From JABWBR01 sp036741235 (lineage in GTDB: Bacteria > Bacteroidota > Bacteroidia > Chitinophagales > Saprospiraceae), in assembly GCA_036741235.1 (NCBI GenBank), contig DAINSQ010000014.1, forward strand, positions 1-45,363: a DNA stretch of 45,363 bases, read 5' to 3'. The position numbers were made by a program, and so were the translations under genes. Positions 1 to 8,191 of this stretch are shown here, piece by piece. The notes beneath the pieces were generated by a model. It saw only the letters and a list, made by a program, of their open reading frames with translations. It was not told the origin of the DNA and did not search any database. How positions within the stretch are numbered: the stretch's first letter is position 1; each line of letters starts with the position of its first letter.

Positions 1-13
1 GGAGGAATTTTTT

Positions 14-1201
14 TCAATTGCCGGCGCCGTAGAGCAGATCCTTGAGTTTGGAGCCTTTGAGTTCTGCAATATTATATGATTCGTTGAATTTCTCGATAGA
101 GCGCGTGATTTCTGTTTTCAGGTCATTGAATTGCGAAGGCAGCCGGGCGCCGCAGATTTCCTCATTGGCATAGCTTCCTGCGATGATCTGGAATTTCTGG
201 TAGTACTTTTCTCCCTGGGCGATAAAGCCGGCGTATTTATTGATAAAATCCAGAAGTCTGTCAACGGAAAATTCCAGGTCTGTTTGGTATTTATAGGCTT
301 CGCGGCGACTGGGTTCGTCGGTTTTGGTTTTGAGGAGTTCGAGTTTTTGGGAAAATGATTCCAGCGCGCCATAAACGGTTTCCCAGTCGTCTGATTTCCT
401 GCAAACATCCAACGGGATTTGATAGCCCAAGGGTTTGACATAATCTGAAAACAGGAGCATACAATCGGCGGTGAGCGAACTATTGCTTTCTCTGAGGTAT
501 TCAGTTTCGTAGTAGATCAGATTGAGGTCGTTGCCCATTCTGACGGTAAAATCGAGGATACAGGCAATTTGCTCCAGGTCTTTTTCTTTTTCGGCAGGGG
601 CGCCTTCTCCGACTACTGAAGCGACCAGGGAAAAAGCTGCCGAGAGAAACGGATTGGTATCCAATAACCCCGGCAGCTTGAGTGCGCTTTTTTTACGTAG
701 CCTGGACTCCATAAGTCGCTTTGTTTGCTGAAAATCGGGAAAAGTGTTGGGGTTGGAAAGGAGCATCACCTGCTGATAAGTTTGCATTGACGTGAAATGA
801 TGATCCAGCCCAAGAATTTTTTCATATAACAACTTGATAAGCTCCAGCCCTTTCCTGAAACGGGTTTCCGTCAGGGAAAGCTGATAGTTTTCATTTAGTT
901 GCTTGCCCTTTTCCAGCAGGCGCATTTTTTGCAACAGTGCCTGGAAATGTTTTTTCTTCAGCGTCCTGCTGTTTGTCGCATGTTCCAGTACGGCTTCTGT
1001 TGCGCGGAGTTGGACGTTCAGCGCATAAATTTGTTGTTCATATTGTTGTGCGATGGATTGTATGTCGTGTCGCCAGTTCAGTACGAATCGGTTTATCGTG
1101 GAGTCGGCAACAGTGCCGTCACAAGTACCGGCCACCCCTGCAGCGGGCAGCCAGCAAAGCCATACGGCCAGCAAGGCCGTGAGGGGGGGCCGGGTATTCA
1201 T
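14..1201 (-). CDS. Secreted hypothetical protein, helical
   Basis: Protein of 395 residues that I do not recognise. I chose the ATG at 1201 because it opens a clean signal peptide (MNTRPP, then a hydrophobic stretch ending near AAGVAG). The longer reading starting at 1264 would bury that peptide and overlap the upstream gene. The mature part is rich in Gln, Glu, Lys and Leu, with long predicted helices and coiled-coil-like stretches (for example around ATEAVLEH and GKQLNENYQ), and has five or six Cys. It is the second gene of a leftward pair: the stop of the upstream gene (1224) lies 22 bases before this start. An exported, periplasmic or surface helical protein is an inference. No catalytic motif is visible. 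Confidence 0.7.
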   Translation of the reverse strand: MNTRPPLTALLAVWLCWLPAAGVAGTCDGTVADSTINRFVLNWRHDIQSIAQQYEQQIYALNVQLRATEAVLEHATNSRTLKKKHFQALLQKMRLLEKGKQLNENYQLSLTETRFRKGLELIKLLYEKILGLDHHFTSMQTYQQVMLLSNPNTFPDFQQTKRLMESRLRKKSALKLPGLLDTNPFLSAAFSLVASVVGEGAPAEKEKDLEQIACILDFTVRMGNDLNLIYYETEYLRESNSSLTADCMLLFSDYVKPLGYQIPLDVCRKSDDWETVYGALESFSQKLELLKTKTDEPSRREAYKYQTDLEFSVDRLLDFINKYAGFIAQGEKYYQKFQIIAGSYANEEICGARLPSQFNDLKTEITRSIEKFNESYNIAELKGSKLKDLLYGAGN

Positions 1202-1223
1202 GGAAAAAAGGGTTGTAGGTGTG

Positions 1224-1673
1224 TTAAAAAATAATGCGGTATTGGTTTTCTTCCAGCGTTGCATCGTACCAGCCTGGCGGTAGCCACAAGACTGTATCGG
1301 GCACGTTTAATGCTTGCAAAAGTTCGGCGGGTACCTTAAACGGTTCAGGTAATTCAAATCGCCCTTTGCCGAGTTGTGCCTGGCTGGTGGCCGGGGTCAT
1401 ACTGGCCGCCTCTATAGACAGGGCCAGTCGTCCCTGCGGGGTATAGCTCAGCGCCCCCCTGGCCATACCTTCTTGTTTGACGTATGGTTGCCCATCCGCT
1501 AACTCTATACGGCAGGGCCCCGAACCGAAGCACCCCGAGCGGGCGCCATAGGTGAGCACCACCCCCACGCTTTCAGCAGCTTTATTATCCCAATTACGGG
1601 GGGCGGACAGCCAGGCGTTACCGCCGGCTGCCGCCACTCCGATGCTGAGCATGATCCAAATGTCTGTTTTCAT
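1224..1673 (-). CDS. Small secreted or membrane-anchored hypothetical protein
   Basis: Protein of 149 residues starting at an ATG (1673). The first 20 residues are hydrophobic (MKTDIWIMLSIGVAAAGG) and look like a signal peptide or anchor. There is no lipobox Cys. The rest is beta-rich, with one close Cys pair (GCFGSGPC, a possible disulfide) and an aromatic C-terminus (LPPGWYDATLEENQYRIIF). No known family is recognised. It lies 22 bases upstream of the 395-residue secreted protein on the same strand, so the two are probably co-transcribed and may act together outside the cytoplasm. Confidence 0.65.
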   Translation of the reverse strand: MKTDIWIMLSIGVAAAGGNAWLSAPRNWDNKAAESVGVVLTYGARSGCFGSGPCRIELADGQPYVKQEGMARGALSYTPQGRLALSIEAASMTPATSQAQLGKGRFELPEPFKVPAELLQALNVPDTVLWLPPGWYDATLEENQYRIIF

Positions 1674-1983
1674 AGCTTTTTAGTTTTAAAGGTCAATGTT
1701 GTAGTGGTCGAGCAAGAACGCTTTGCTAAAAACCGATGATGGACAGCAGGGAGGTTTTTATCGATATCAATCGACATACGCCTCCAAGCCCGGGTAATGA
1801 CCTGCTGCCATCACGGAAAATGAAAAAAATACCCAAACGCAGTATCAGTAAATTATCGTCTTATAAATAGGCCTTCACGACAAAGGCATTTGACAAAACA
1901 CCATTCAAAACTTCTTCTGCAAATATACATCCTTAATAAAGGTAAAAGTGGGGCATTTTGGGGCAAAATGGGGCATACTTCCT
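1674..1983. other. Intergenic, 310 bases, no gene
   Basis: No credible reading frame. It holds a leftward Bacteroidota -7-like element (CAAATATA on the plus strand, 1920-1927, that is TATATTTG leftward), which could serve the two leftward genes, though it lies about 250 bases from the start and I see no matching -33 element. Close to the HTH stop there are three GGGGCA copies, and CATTTTG/CAAAATG (1954-1970) forms a 7-bp stem with a GGG loop, a weak terminator candidate for the HTH gene. Confidence 0.4.
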
Positions 1984-2199
1984 TCACTTTTTGGGTTTGC
2001 CGCGCCAATCCATGCCGGCGCGCTGGGCCTGTTGCTTTTTTTCGGGAGAACCAAAGGTATCGTAAATCATGGTTTGCTCGGTAGGCGTAAGCAGACCGCC
2101 GTCGAAGTTGATCTTTTTTCGCTTCAGCCAACGGTACAACGTCTTGCGATTAACGCCGTATTCGTCGGCCAGTTGCTGACGTGTTTTCGCTTTGTCCAT
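1984..2199 (-). CDS. Small helix-turn-helix DNA-binding protein
   Basis: Protein of 71 residues. Residues 5-27 (TRQQLADEYGVNRKTLYRWL) form a helix-turn-helix of the Fis/transposase-OrfA/homeodomain-like type: a short helix, the turn GVN, and a recognition helix with Arg-Lys-Tyr-Arg-Trp. The C-terminal half is basic (SPEKKQQAQRAGMDWRGKPKK). It would bind DNA in the cytoplasm; the target is unknown. The gene stands alone, flanked by intergenic regions of 310 and 527 bases. There is no partner transposase gene or inverted terminal repeat, so a free-standing regulator fits better than an insertion-sequence remnant. Confidence 0.65.
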   Translation of the reverse strand: MDKAKTRQQLADEYGVNRKTLYRWLKRKKINFDGGLLTPTEQTMIYDTFGSPEKKQQAQRAGMDWRGKPKK

Positions 2200-2726
2200 T
2201 ATTTGCAGTTTTAGGCGTTAAGAAATCCCGGTTATCCACTCCCAGGGGATGTATTATAATGGACGCAGAAAACAGCTAAATTCCATAAAATGGAATAACT
2301 TTTTTTCTCAATGACAACTATTGACCAAGGTTGAGGAGGACTGGGGAAGGCCGGAAAAATACAACATCAGCATTAGGAATTATACATACTTGGCAGCCGG
2401 CTTTTCAGTATCGCAAAATAGTCGAAAGCGACTGTCGCACTTAAGACAATTTTAACCATAAGCCCTTCATTTTTAACAAGATTCTAACTATGGCAAGCCG
2501 AAAAAAAGGTGTCTTCTATATATAGTTTTGGTGGTTGTCAGGAAACTCAAGGGGAAATGTCCTCTTTATGAATGTCCTGACAATCAATAATATCCTTGTA
2601 AACTTTTGTCATTGCGCGGAAGCGTTTAATAGTTGAAATTTTGCATACGCAAGCTGCCTGGATGAGAAAAACCGCAAAGAACCAAATCCGGGTATTTGAC
2701 GAGGTTAACCACATAAATCAACGAAT
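2200..2726. other. Intergenic, 527 bases, divergent control region
   Basis: Long AT-rich gap between the leftward HTH gene and the rightward metallopeptidase-propeller gene. Visible elements are a short palindrome ATTCCAT-AAA-ATGGAAT (2280-2296) followed by T7, a possible -7 element TAGTTTTG (2523-2530) without a clear -33 partner, and the spaced inverted repeat listed separately (2535-2583). No open frame of convincing length or composition was seen. Confidence 0.45.
2535..2583. repeat. Spaced 9-bp perfect inverted repeat
   Basis: TTGTCAGGA (2535-2543) is matched by TCCTGACAA (2575-2583), with 31 bases between. The centres of the two arms are 40 bases apart, about four helical turns, which suits a pair of operator half-sites as well as an RNA stem. 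It lies about 145 bases upstream of the metallopeptidase-propeller start. Confidence 0.45.
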
Positions 2727-5700
2727 ATGAGGGCTTCACGTGTCTTCCTGGCCCTATTGCTGGCCGCTTCATCCATTACCATTTTGCAGGCGCAGTATTT
2801 TGGGCGCAACAAGCCGAATTACGAGCGTTTTGATTTCAAAGTGTACCAGACACCGCATTTTGAAATATACCACTACCTGAAAAACCAGGAAAAACTGGCC
2901 GAACTGGCCGGCTGGAGCGAGCACTGGTATGCGCTGCACCAAAATGTGCTCAAAGACACCATTTTGGGTCTGAATCCGCTGATTTTTTACAACGATCACG
3001 CCGATTTTCAGCAAACCAACGCCATCAGCGGCTCGGTGGGCGTGGGTACGGGCGGCGTCATCGAAGCGTTGAAAAACCGGGTGATTATGCCCCTGGCCAT
3101 GTCAAATCAGCAGACTTACCACGTGTTGGGCCACGAAATGGTGCACGCTTTTCAATACGATATGATTCTCAAAGGCGACTCTACGTCGATGCGCGATTTC
3201 GCCAATATCCCGTTGTGGATGACCGAGGGCCTGGCCGAATACCTCTCTATCGGCAGTGTGGACCCCCATACGGCCATGTGGATGCGCGACGCCGTATTGC
3301 ACGACGATGTGCCGACGATTAAAGAACTCAACAACCCCAAATATTTTCCCTACCGCTGGGGGCAGGCATTCTGGGCTTTCCTCACCGGCATGCAGGGCGA
3401 TGACGTGATTGCGCCGTTTTATGTGGCCACAGCCCGCTTCGGCTTTGAAGAAGCCTGCAAAAAAGTGCTCAATATGAGCGCCGCCGACTTGTCGAAGTTG
3501 TGGGTGGAAACGATCAAGCGCCACTTCGGCCAGTATCTTGGCGACAAAAAGGAGCGATTTGCCGGCAAGGCGCTGATCAACGACAAAAACGGGGGGATGA
3601 TGAATCTTTCTCCGGAGATTAGCCCAAACGGCAAATACGTGATGTTCCTGTCGGAGCGCGGCCTGTTTTCCATCGACCTCTACGTAGCCGACGCCCGCAC
3701 CGGCGAGATCATCCGCAAGGTGGCCAGCGCGCTTAAAGACAGCCATATTGACGACTATAGCTTCATTGAATCCTCCGGCGCCTGGTCGCCCGATAGCAGG
3801 CAGTTTGCTTTTGTAGCCGTGAGCAAAGGCGAAAACATACTCGTGATCAAAGACGCCCTGAGTGGAAAAACCGTGCGCGAAACCAAAATNNNNNNNNNNN
3901 NNNNNNNNNNNNNNNNNNGGTCGCCCGACGGCAAAACGATTGTGGTGTGTGGATTGGTAGACGGCCAGGTCGATTTGTTTTCGTATAATTTAAGAAATAA
4001 AACCGTCACCCGCCTCACCAACGACCGCTATTCGGAAATGCATCCCGAGTGGACGGCTGACGGCTCGCAACTGCTTTTTGCCACCGATGAGCTGAGCTGG
4101 CGGCGCGGCAGCGACCAGGGCAGGTGGACGTTCAATATCGCCGTATTGGATATGGCTTCGGGGTTGAGCCGCCATATCGACGTATTCCCCGGCGCCAACA
4201 ACCTCAACCCGGTGCAGGATACCGCCGGCAACATCCTCTTTTTGTCGGATCGCGACGGCTTCCGCAACATTTACAAATACGATATTACCAACGGCAAGGT
4301 CTATCAACTCACCGATCTGCTCACCGGCGTCAGCGGTATTACCTTCTATTCGCCGGCGATCAGCGTTGATGCCCGTCGCGACAAGCTAGTGTATTCGTAT
4401 TACGGCAAAAACAATTACGCGATCTATTCGGCCAAACCCGGCGGCATGCTCAACAAGGAAGTTGACCCAACAGCGGTCAACTTTGAAGCGGCCCAACTGC
4501 CCCGTGTCAACAAACGCGCGGAGATGGTGGTAGACCCCCAAATCGCCCAAGGCGTAGACGCCGATGCCATGGCCGCCGAATCGCTGGGTTATAAGGCCGC
4601 GCCTTACAAGCCCAAATTCAAACTCGATTACGTGGGCGGCAGCACCGCCATCGGTATCGGCAACAACCCCACTTTCGGATCCACGACATCCGGCGCTGCC
4701 GGCGGCGTCGATATGTTTTTCAGCGACATGGTGGGCAACCACCAGATCTTCTCCAGCCTGGCACTCAACGGCGAGGTATCCGATTTTGCAGGCGTGGTGG
4801 CTTATTTCAACCGGCAGCACCGCATCAACTTTGGCGGCGTGATTTCGCATATTCCATACAGGTTTTCGAGCGGTTATTACTACGGCGGACTCGATACGCT
4901 GCCGATCAATGATGAGGTGGGCATCCTGGCATACGAGTACAACTACCAGATTTACCGCGTCTTTGCCCAGGAAGTCGGCGCTTTTGCCCAGTTGCCTTTC
5001 AACTCAACCCTGCGCGTGGAGTCAGGGGCTTATTTCACCCATTATAGTGGCCGCATCGATCAATACAGCGATTACTACCAGGCCATCGACGCCGATCAAA
5101 ACCCCAATACGCCGCCGCTCATCGGCGGTCTCATCGACCAGCGCCGCGAGAAGGTCGGCAAGCTGCCGCGTTACGATACCTGGCGACTGGAGGCTGCACT
5201 GGTAGGCGACAACTCCGTATTCGGGCTTACGGCGCCGCTGGCGGGTCACCGCTTCCGCGTGGGCGCTAACCAGTTTTTCGGCGAGTTTCATTACACCGAA
5301 GCGCTAGCCGACTTTCGGGTTTACAAGTTTTTGAAACCAATCGCCCTCGCTTTCCGCGCTATGCATTACGGGCGTTACGGTCGCGACCACCAGAGCGGCT
5401 ACGATATGTACGTGGGCAGCCCCTGGTTTATGCACGGCCTCAACACCGGGCGCACCAGCGAGATATTATTCGAAAACGGCATTCAAATCGATGAATTATT
5501 GGGCAGCAAGGTAATCGTTTCCAATTTTGAAATACGCTTGCCTTTCACAGGCCCGAAACGCCTGGCGCTGATCCCTTCAAATGCCCTGTTTACCGACCTC
5601 AACCTGTTTGTCGACGGCGGCGTTTCGTGGTACGATCCCAGTCAGTTCAGGGAAACGACCTACAAACGGGACGCTGAAGGCAATATCATCCGGGATGATG

Positions 5701-5867
5701 AAGGTAATCCGCTGGTTATTTACTACAAGGTGCGCCCTATGTTTACTGCCGGCGTATCGCTGCGTTTCAACCTCTTCGGCGCCATGGTGCTGGAACCTTA
5801 TTATGCATTCCCGTTGGTGAAAAATACCCGCGGCGCGTTTGGCATTAATATTATTCCAGGATGGTGA
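2727..5867 (+). CDS. Surface zinc metallopeptidase / PD40 propeller / beta-barrel fusion protein
   Basis: Protein of 1046 residues with a signal peptide (1-23, ending ILQAQ). Residues 25-270 are a peptidase-MA-like domain: HEMVH at 136-140 is an HExxH zinc site, and WMTEGLAEY at 164-172 supplies the usual third Glu ligand. Residues of about 285-600 hold TolB/PD40 propeller repeats (SPEISPNGKYVMFLSERG, WSPDSRQFAFV, SPDGKTIVVCG). From about 640 to the end the sequence turns into alternating amphipathic strands typical of a surface-antigen/Omp85-like barrel, ending in IIPGW. The inference is an outer-membrane-anchored protease or peptide-binding protein. An N-gap covers codons near 388-398, so the length there is nominal. 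It is monocistronic, with the convergent coaX downstream. Confidence 0.8.
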   Translation: MRASRVFLALLLAASSITILQAQYFGRNKPNYERFDFKVYQTPHFEIYHYLKNQEKLAELAGWSEHWYALHQNVLKDTILGLNPLIFYNDHADFQQTNAISGSVGVGTGGVIEALKNRVIMPLAMSNQQTYHVLGHEMVHAFQYDMILKGDSTSMRDFANIPLWMTEGLAEYLSIGSVDPHTAMWMRDAVLHDDVPTIKELNNPKYFPYRWGQAFWAFLTGMQGDDVIAPFYVATARFGFEEACKKVLNMSAADLSKLWVETIKRHFGQYLGDKKERFAGKALINDKNGGMMNLSPEISPNGKYVMFLSERGLFSIDLYVADARTGEIIRKVASALKDSHIDDYSFIESSGAWSPDSRQFAFVAVSKGENILVIKDALSGKTVRETKXXXXXXXXXXXSPDGKTIVVCGLVDGQVDLFSYNLRNKTVTRLTNDRYSEMHPEWTADGSQLLFATDELSWRRGSDQGRWTFNIAVLDMASGLSRHIDVFPGANNLNPVQDTAGNILFLSDRDGFRNIYKYDITNGKVYQLTDLLTGVSGITFYSPAISVDARRDKLVYSYYGKNNYAIYSAKPGGMLNKEVDPTAVNFEAAQLPRVNKRAEMVVDPQIAQGVDADAMAAESLGYKAAPYKPKFKLDYVGGSTAIGIGNNPTFGSTTSGAAGGVDMFFSDMVGNHQIFSSLALNGEVSDFAGVVAYFNRQHRINFGGVISHIPYRFSSGYYYGGLDTLPINDEVGILAYEYNYQIYRVFAQEVGAFAQLPFNSTLRVESGAYFTHYSGRIDQYSDYYQAIDADQNPNTPPLIGGLIDQRREKVGKLPRYDTWRLEAALVGDNSVFGLTAPLAGHRFRVGANQFFGEFHYTEALADFRVYKFLKPIALAFRAMHYGRYGRDHQSGYDMYVGSPWFMHGLNTGRTSEILFENGIQIDELLGSKVIVSNFEIRLPFTGPKRLALIPSNALFTDLNLFVDGGVSWYDPSQFRETTYKRDAEGNIIRDDEGNPLVIYYKVRPMFTAGVSLRFNLFGAMVLEPYYAFPLVKNTRGAFGINIIPGW
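3890..3918. other. Assembly gap (29 Ns)
   Basis: A run of 29 Ns inside the propeller part of the metallopeptidase fusion. The frame is the same on both sides if the gap length is taken literally, and a propeller blade motif (SPDGKT) resumes directly after it. The true length is unknown. Confidence 0.95.
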
Positions 5868-5869
5868 TT

Positions 5870-5929
5870 TTTAATGTTGAATTTTGAATGTTTAATGTTG
5901 AATTTCAATTAATTAAGTATTCAACATTA
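5870..5929. repeat. 7-nt-period array with terminal hairpin
   Basis: Directly after the TGA of the metallopeptidase gene come consecutive 7-nt units TTTAATG, TTGAATT, TTGAATG, TTTAATG, TTGAATT (5870-5904). The last part (TAATGTTGAAT, 5893-5903) pairs with ATTCAACATTA (5919-5929) as a perfect 11-bp stem. It separates two convergent genes and probably acts as a bidirectional terminator. Confidence 0.6.
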
Positions 5930-5942
5930 TCTCTTCCCTTTT

Positions 5943-6713
5943 TTACCTCAAAGACGCCGCAGCGCCGATTACGCGGAGGCCGTCGAGCGTAAGGTGGGGT
6001 TCGATGGCATAAAAATCGTGGCGCAAGGGGTGTAAAATCGAAGAGAGGCCGCCGGTAGCCACGGCGATATAGTGATCGCCCAATTCTGCACGGATTTCGG
6101 CGAGCAGGTGGCGCACCAGTCCTACATAACCCAGCAGAATGCCGCTTTGGATGGCGTGGGCCGTATTTTTGCCCACCGCCGATTGGGGTAATTCGAGCGG
6201 TACTTCGGGCAGTTGGGCGGTTTTTTGAAACAGCGAGCTCACCGCCGTACGCAAGCCGGGAGCAATAGCCACGCCGAGAATATAACCCTCGCCGGTCACC
6301 ACCGTAAACGTTAGCGCCGTGCCGAAATCCACGATAATACAATCGCGTTGAAAGCGGTGGTGAGCGGCGGCGGCGTTGGCCACCAGGTCGGCGCCGATTT
6401 CGTGGGGCCGGTCGATGCGCAGGCGCAAGGCCGGGTACACCTCCGGACCGACGATCAAAGGCTGCCGGTGGAATAAAATATTGGCCAACTCGGTAAAAAT
6501 ACCCGTCAGCGGGGGTACTACGCTGCTCAGCACGACCTGGTCGACCATATCGGGACTGATCTCCGCTTCCAGCAGGTAGTCGGCCAGGCGCATCTCGTAA
6601 AAAAGCAGCGTTTCATCAACCAGCGTAGGCAGCCGCCAGGTATGGCGCCAGATGCTGCCGTCGTGTGCGCCGACTACTACGTTGCTGTTGCCTATGTCGA
6701 TGGCGATGATCAT
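5943..6713 (-). CDS. coaX: Type III pantothenate kinase
   Basis: Protein of 256 residues, the usual length. It phosphorylates pantothenate with ATP in the first step of coenzyme A synthesis, in the cytoplasm. Visible hallmarks of the ASKHA-fold CoaX family are the N-terminal phosphate loop MIIAIDIGNSN (Asp6, Gly8, Asn9), the GADLVANA segment with the family's catalytic Asp (Asp109), and IIVDFGTALTF (Asp129, Thr132), with GVAIAPGL downstream. It is last in a leftward run after rsmG, 61 bases from the rsmG stop. Type III kinase is resistant to feedback by CoA in known cases, so the pathway may be less tightly controlled here. Confidence 0.93.
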   Translation of the reverse strand: MIIAIDIGNSNVVVGAHDGSIWRHTWRLPTLVDETLLFYEMRLADYLLEAEISPDMVDQVVLSSVVPPLTGIFTELANILFHRQPLIVGPEVYPALRLRIDRPHEIGADLVANAAAAHHRFQRDCIIVDFGTALTFTVVTGEGYILGVAIAPGLRTAVSSLFQKTAQLPEVPLELPQSAVGKNTAHAIQSGILLGYVGLVRHLLAEIRAELGDHYIAVATGGLSSILHPLRHDFYAIEPHLTLDGLRVIGAAASLR

Positions 6714-6738
6714 GGTGAAGTTTTTTTACCACAGATTT

Positions 6739-6766
6739 AAACGGAGTAAAACGGAGTGAAAGGAGT
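6739..6766. repeat. Three short tandem repeats upstream of coaX
   Basis: AAACGGAGT, AAAACGGAGT and GAAAGGAGT follow one another in the 61-base gap between rsmG and coaX. Units are 9-10 bases. It could be a dispersed intergenic repeat or part of the coaX leader; no function can be assigned. Confidence 0.4.
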
Positions 6767-6774
6767 TTATGTTA

Positions 6775-7399
6775 TTAAGCCTGTACGTAGACGATATATT
6801 TTTCATGGAAAAAAGGCTCGTCGAAATAGTCGCTTATTGCAAATAACTCGCTGTAAGTGCCTTTCGGCAATGCCTTGATTTCCGTCCGCAAATTGCCGCC
6901 TTTGAGGGCCAGGATGCCATTGGGCAGGGCGTGGCGTTGTTTTTCAGCGATGAGGCGGAAGCTCCATTGCGCTAATTGGNNNNNNNNNNACGCCGCGGCT
7001 CAGCACAAAATCGAATTTGCCTTTTAATTCTTCCGCTCGTAAATGTTGGGCGGTTACATTGTGCAATTCCAGCGACTGGGCCACTTCCTGCACTACGGAG
7101 ATCTTTTTGCGCGTGCCGTCGATCAGCAAAAATTGCGTTTCGGGGAATAAGATGGCCAGCGGTATGCCCGGAAAGCCGCCGCCGGTACCCAAATCCAGCA
7201 CATGGGCGCCCGGCTTGAACGATAGTACTTTGGCAATGCTCAGCGAGTGCAATACGTGATGTTCGTAGAGCTGCTCGATGTCTTTGCGCGAAACGACGTT
7301 GATTTTGTCGTTCCACTCCCGGTACAAAGGGCCCAGTTGCTCGAAGCATTGGCGTTGCCGGTCGGTGAGGCTGGGGAAGTATTTGGTGATTAACTCCAT
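6775..7399 (-). CDS. rsmG: 16S rRNA (guanine-N7)-methyltransferase RsmG, interrupted by an N-gap
   Basis: SAM-dependent methyltransferase that makes m7G527 in 16S rRNA. I start it at the ATG at 7399 (MELITKYFPSLT); the frame upstream only translates a repeat array. Visible motifs are WNDKINVVSRKD, the SAM-binding loop VLDLGTGGGFPGIPLAI, and FDFVLSRG just before the gap. Ten Ns (6980-6989) break the frame. In the other frame, from 6979 to a TAA at 6775-6777, the sequence reads QLAQWSFRLIAEKQRHALPNG...LKGGNL...YIVYVQA, a normal RsmG C-terminus. The true gap is therefore a multiple of three bases (9 or 12 would fit), giving about 207 residues. Loss of RsmG activity can give low-level streptomycin resistance in other bacteria, but the break here looks like assembly, not mutation. 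Confidence 0.88.
6980..6989. other. Assembly gap (10 Ns) in rsmG
   Basis: Ten Ns that put the two halves of rsmG in different frames. The placeholder length is probably wrong by one or two bases. Confidence 0.95.
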
Positions 7400-7400
7400 G

Positions 7401-7449
7401 TTGTCGGTTGTGGGTTGTCGGTTGTGGGTTGTCGGTTTTCTGTTATCCG
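7401..7449 (-). repeat. 7-nt array abutting the rsmG start codon
   Basis: Plus strand: TTGTCGG and TTGTGGG alternate for five units (7401-7435), then two decayed units (TTTTCTG, TTATCCG). On the rsmG coding strand this is (CCGACAA/CCCACAA)n followed by C and the ATG. An inverted copy, ACAACCGACAAC (7491-7502), lies across a palindrome, beside the stop of the upstream pseudouridine synthase gene. Confidence 0.85.
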
Positions 7450-7454
7450 TTTCC

Positions 7455-7484
7455 AGTAGAGACAAATCGTGATTTGTCTCTACT
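7455..7484. repeat. Perfect 14-bp palindrome with 2-base loop
   Basis: AGTAGAGACAAATC (7455-7468), loop GT, GATTTGTCTCTACT (7471-7484). The stem is perfect. It sits between the pseudouridine synthase stop and rsmG, nested inside the arms of the 7-nt array. It has the look of a dispersed REP/MITE-like element or a processing or terminator stem. Confidence 0.75.
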
Positions 7485-7502
7485 ATTCAGACAACCGACA
7501 AC

Positions 7503-8189
7503 TCATTCCCCCATTCCAAACGCATTCCACACCGGATCATCCGGTAGGGGGGCTGTTATTTCTTCCTGTTCGCCGGTAACGGGGTGGCGGAAGCGCAATA
7601 TCCAGGCGTGCAGGTGGATCGATCGGTCGCGATTGCCGCGGCGGGCGCCGTATTTTACGTCGCCTTTGATGTGGCAACCCATGGCCGCGAGCTGGGCCCT
7701 GATCTGGTGGTGGCGGCCCGTGATGATCGTCACTTCCAGCAGGTGGTAATTGTCGATATGGTCCAATAAACGGTAGTGCAATTCGGCGCGCTCGCTATCG
7801 GGCACTTCCGTATCAAAAATCACAGCGCGGTTTTTTGCGGCGTTTTTCTTGACATAATGGATCAACACGCCGTGCGGACTGGGTGGCGGTTCCTGTACCA
7901 CGGCCAGGTACACTTTCTGCACTTCCCGGTTCTTGAATTGCTCATTGAGCGATACCAGGGCGCCGTGGGTTTTGGCAAACAAAACTACCCCGCTGGCCGG
8001 GCGGTCGAGGCGGTGAATAAGGTGTAATTTTGACTGGCAGTATATTTCCGCCAGGTCGATCATTGCTTTGTCGCCGGTTTTATCGGGTTGCACAGGGATA
8101 CCTCCCGGCTTATTGAAAGCAATAAGCTGGTTATTTTTATACAACACCAGGTCCCCGATGCGAAAATTCACAGGTTTGTCGTCGCTCAT
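7503..8189 (-). CDS. RluA-family RNA pseudouridine synthase
   Basis: Protein of 228 residues that converts uridine to pseudouridine in rRNA or tRNA. The family signature HRLDRPASGVVLFAK is present, with catalytic Asp62. Further conserved parts are FNKPGGIPVQP before it, and TGRHHQIRAQLAAMG and HIKGDVKYGA after it. No S4 domain is present at the N-terminus, so it is the short single-domain form and its exact target (RluA, RluC, RluD or TruC type) cannot be read off. It begins two bases after the stop-to-start junction with the small membrane protein gene, so it is translated from the same transcript as that gene, rsmG and coaX. Confidence 0.88.
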   Translation of the reverse strand: MSDDKPVNFRIGDLVLYKNNQLIAFNKPGGIPVQPDKTGDKAMIDLAEIYCQSKLHLIHRLDRPASGVVLFAKTHGALVSLNEQFKNREVQKVYLAVVQEPPPSPHGVLIHYVKKNAAKNRAVIFDTEVPDSERAELHYRLLDHIDNYHLLEVTIITGRHHQIRAQLAAMGCHIKGDVKYGARRGNRDRSIHLHAWILRFRHPVTGEQEEITAPLPDDPVWNAFGMGE

Positions 8190-8191
8190 CG

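Noticed and set aside
1984..2199. Transposase OrfA of an insertion sequence
   Set aside because: No OrfB, no terminal inverted repeats, no target duplication seen nearby.
6775..7399. rsmG as a true frameshift mutant
   Set aside because: The frame change coincides with ten Ns and the C-terminus is intact in the other frame, so the gap length is the likely cause.
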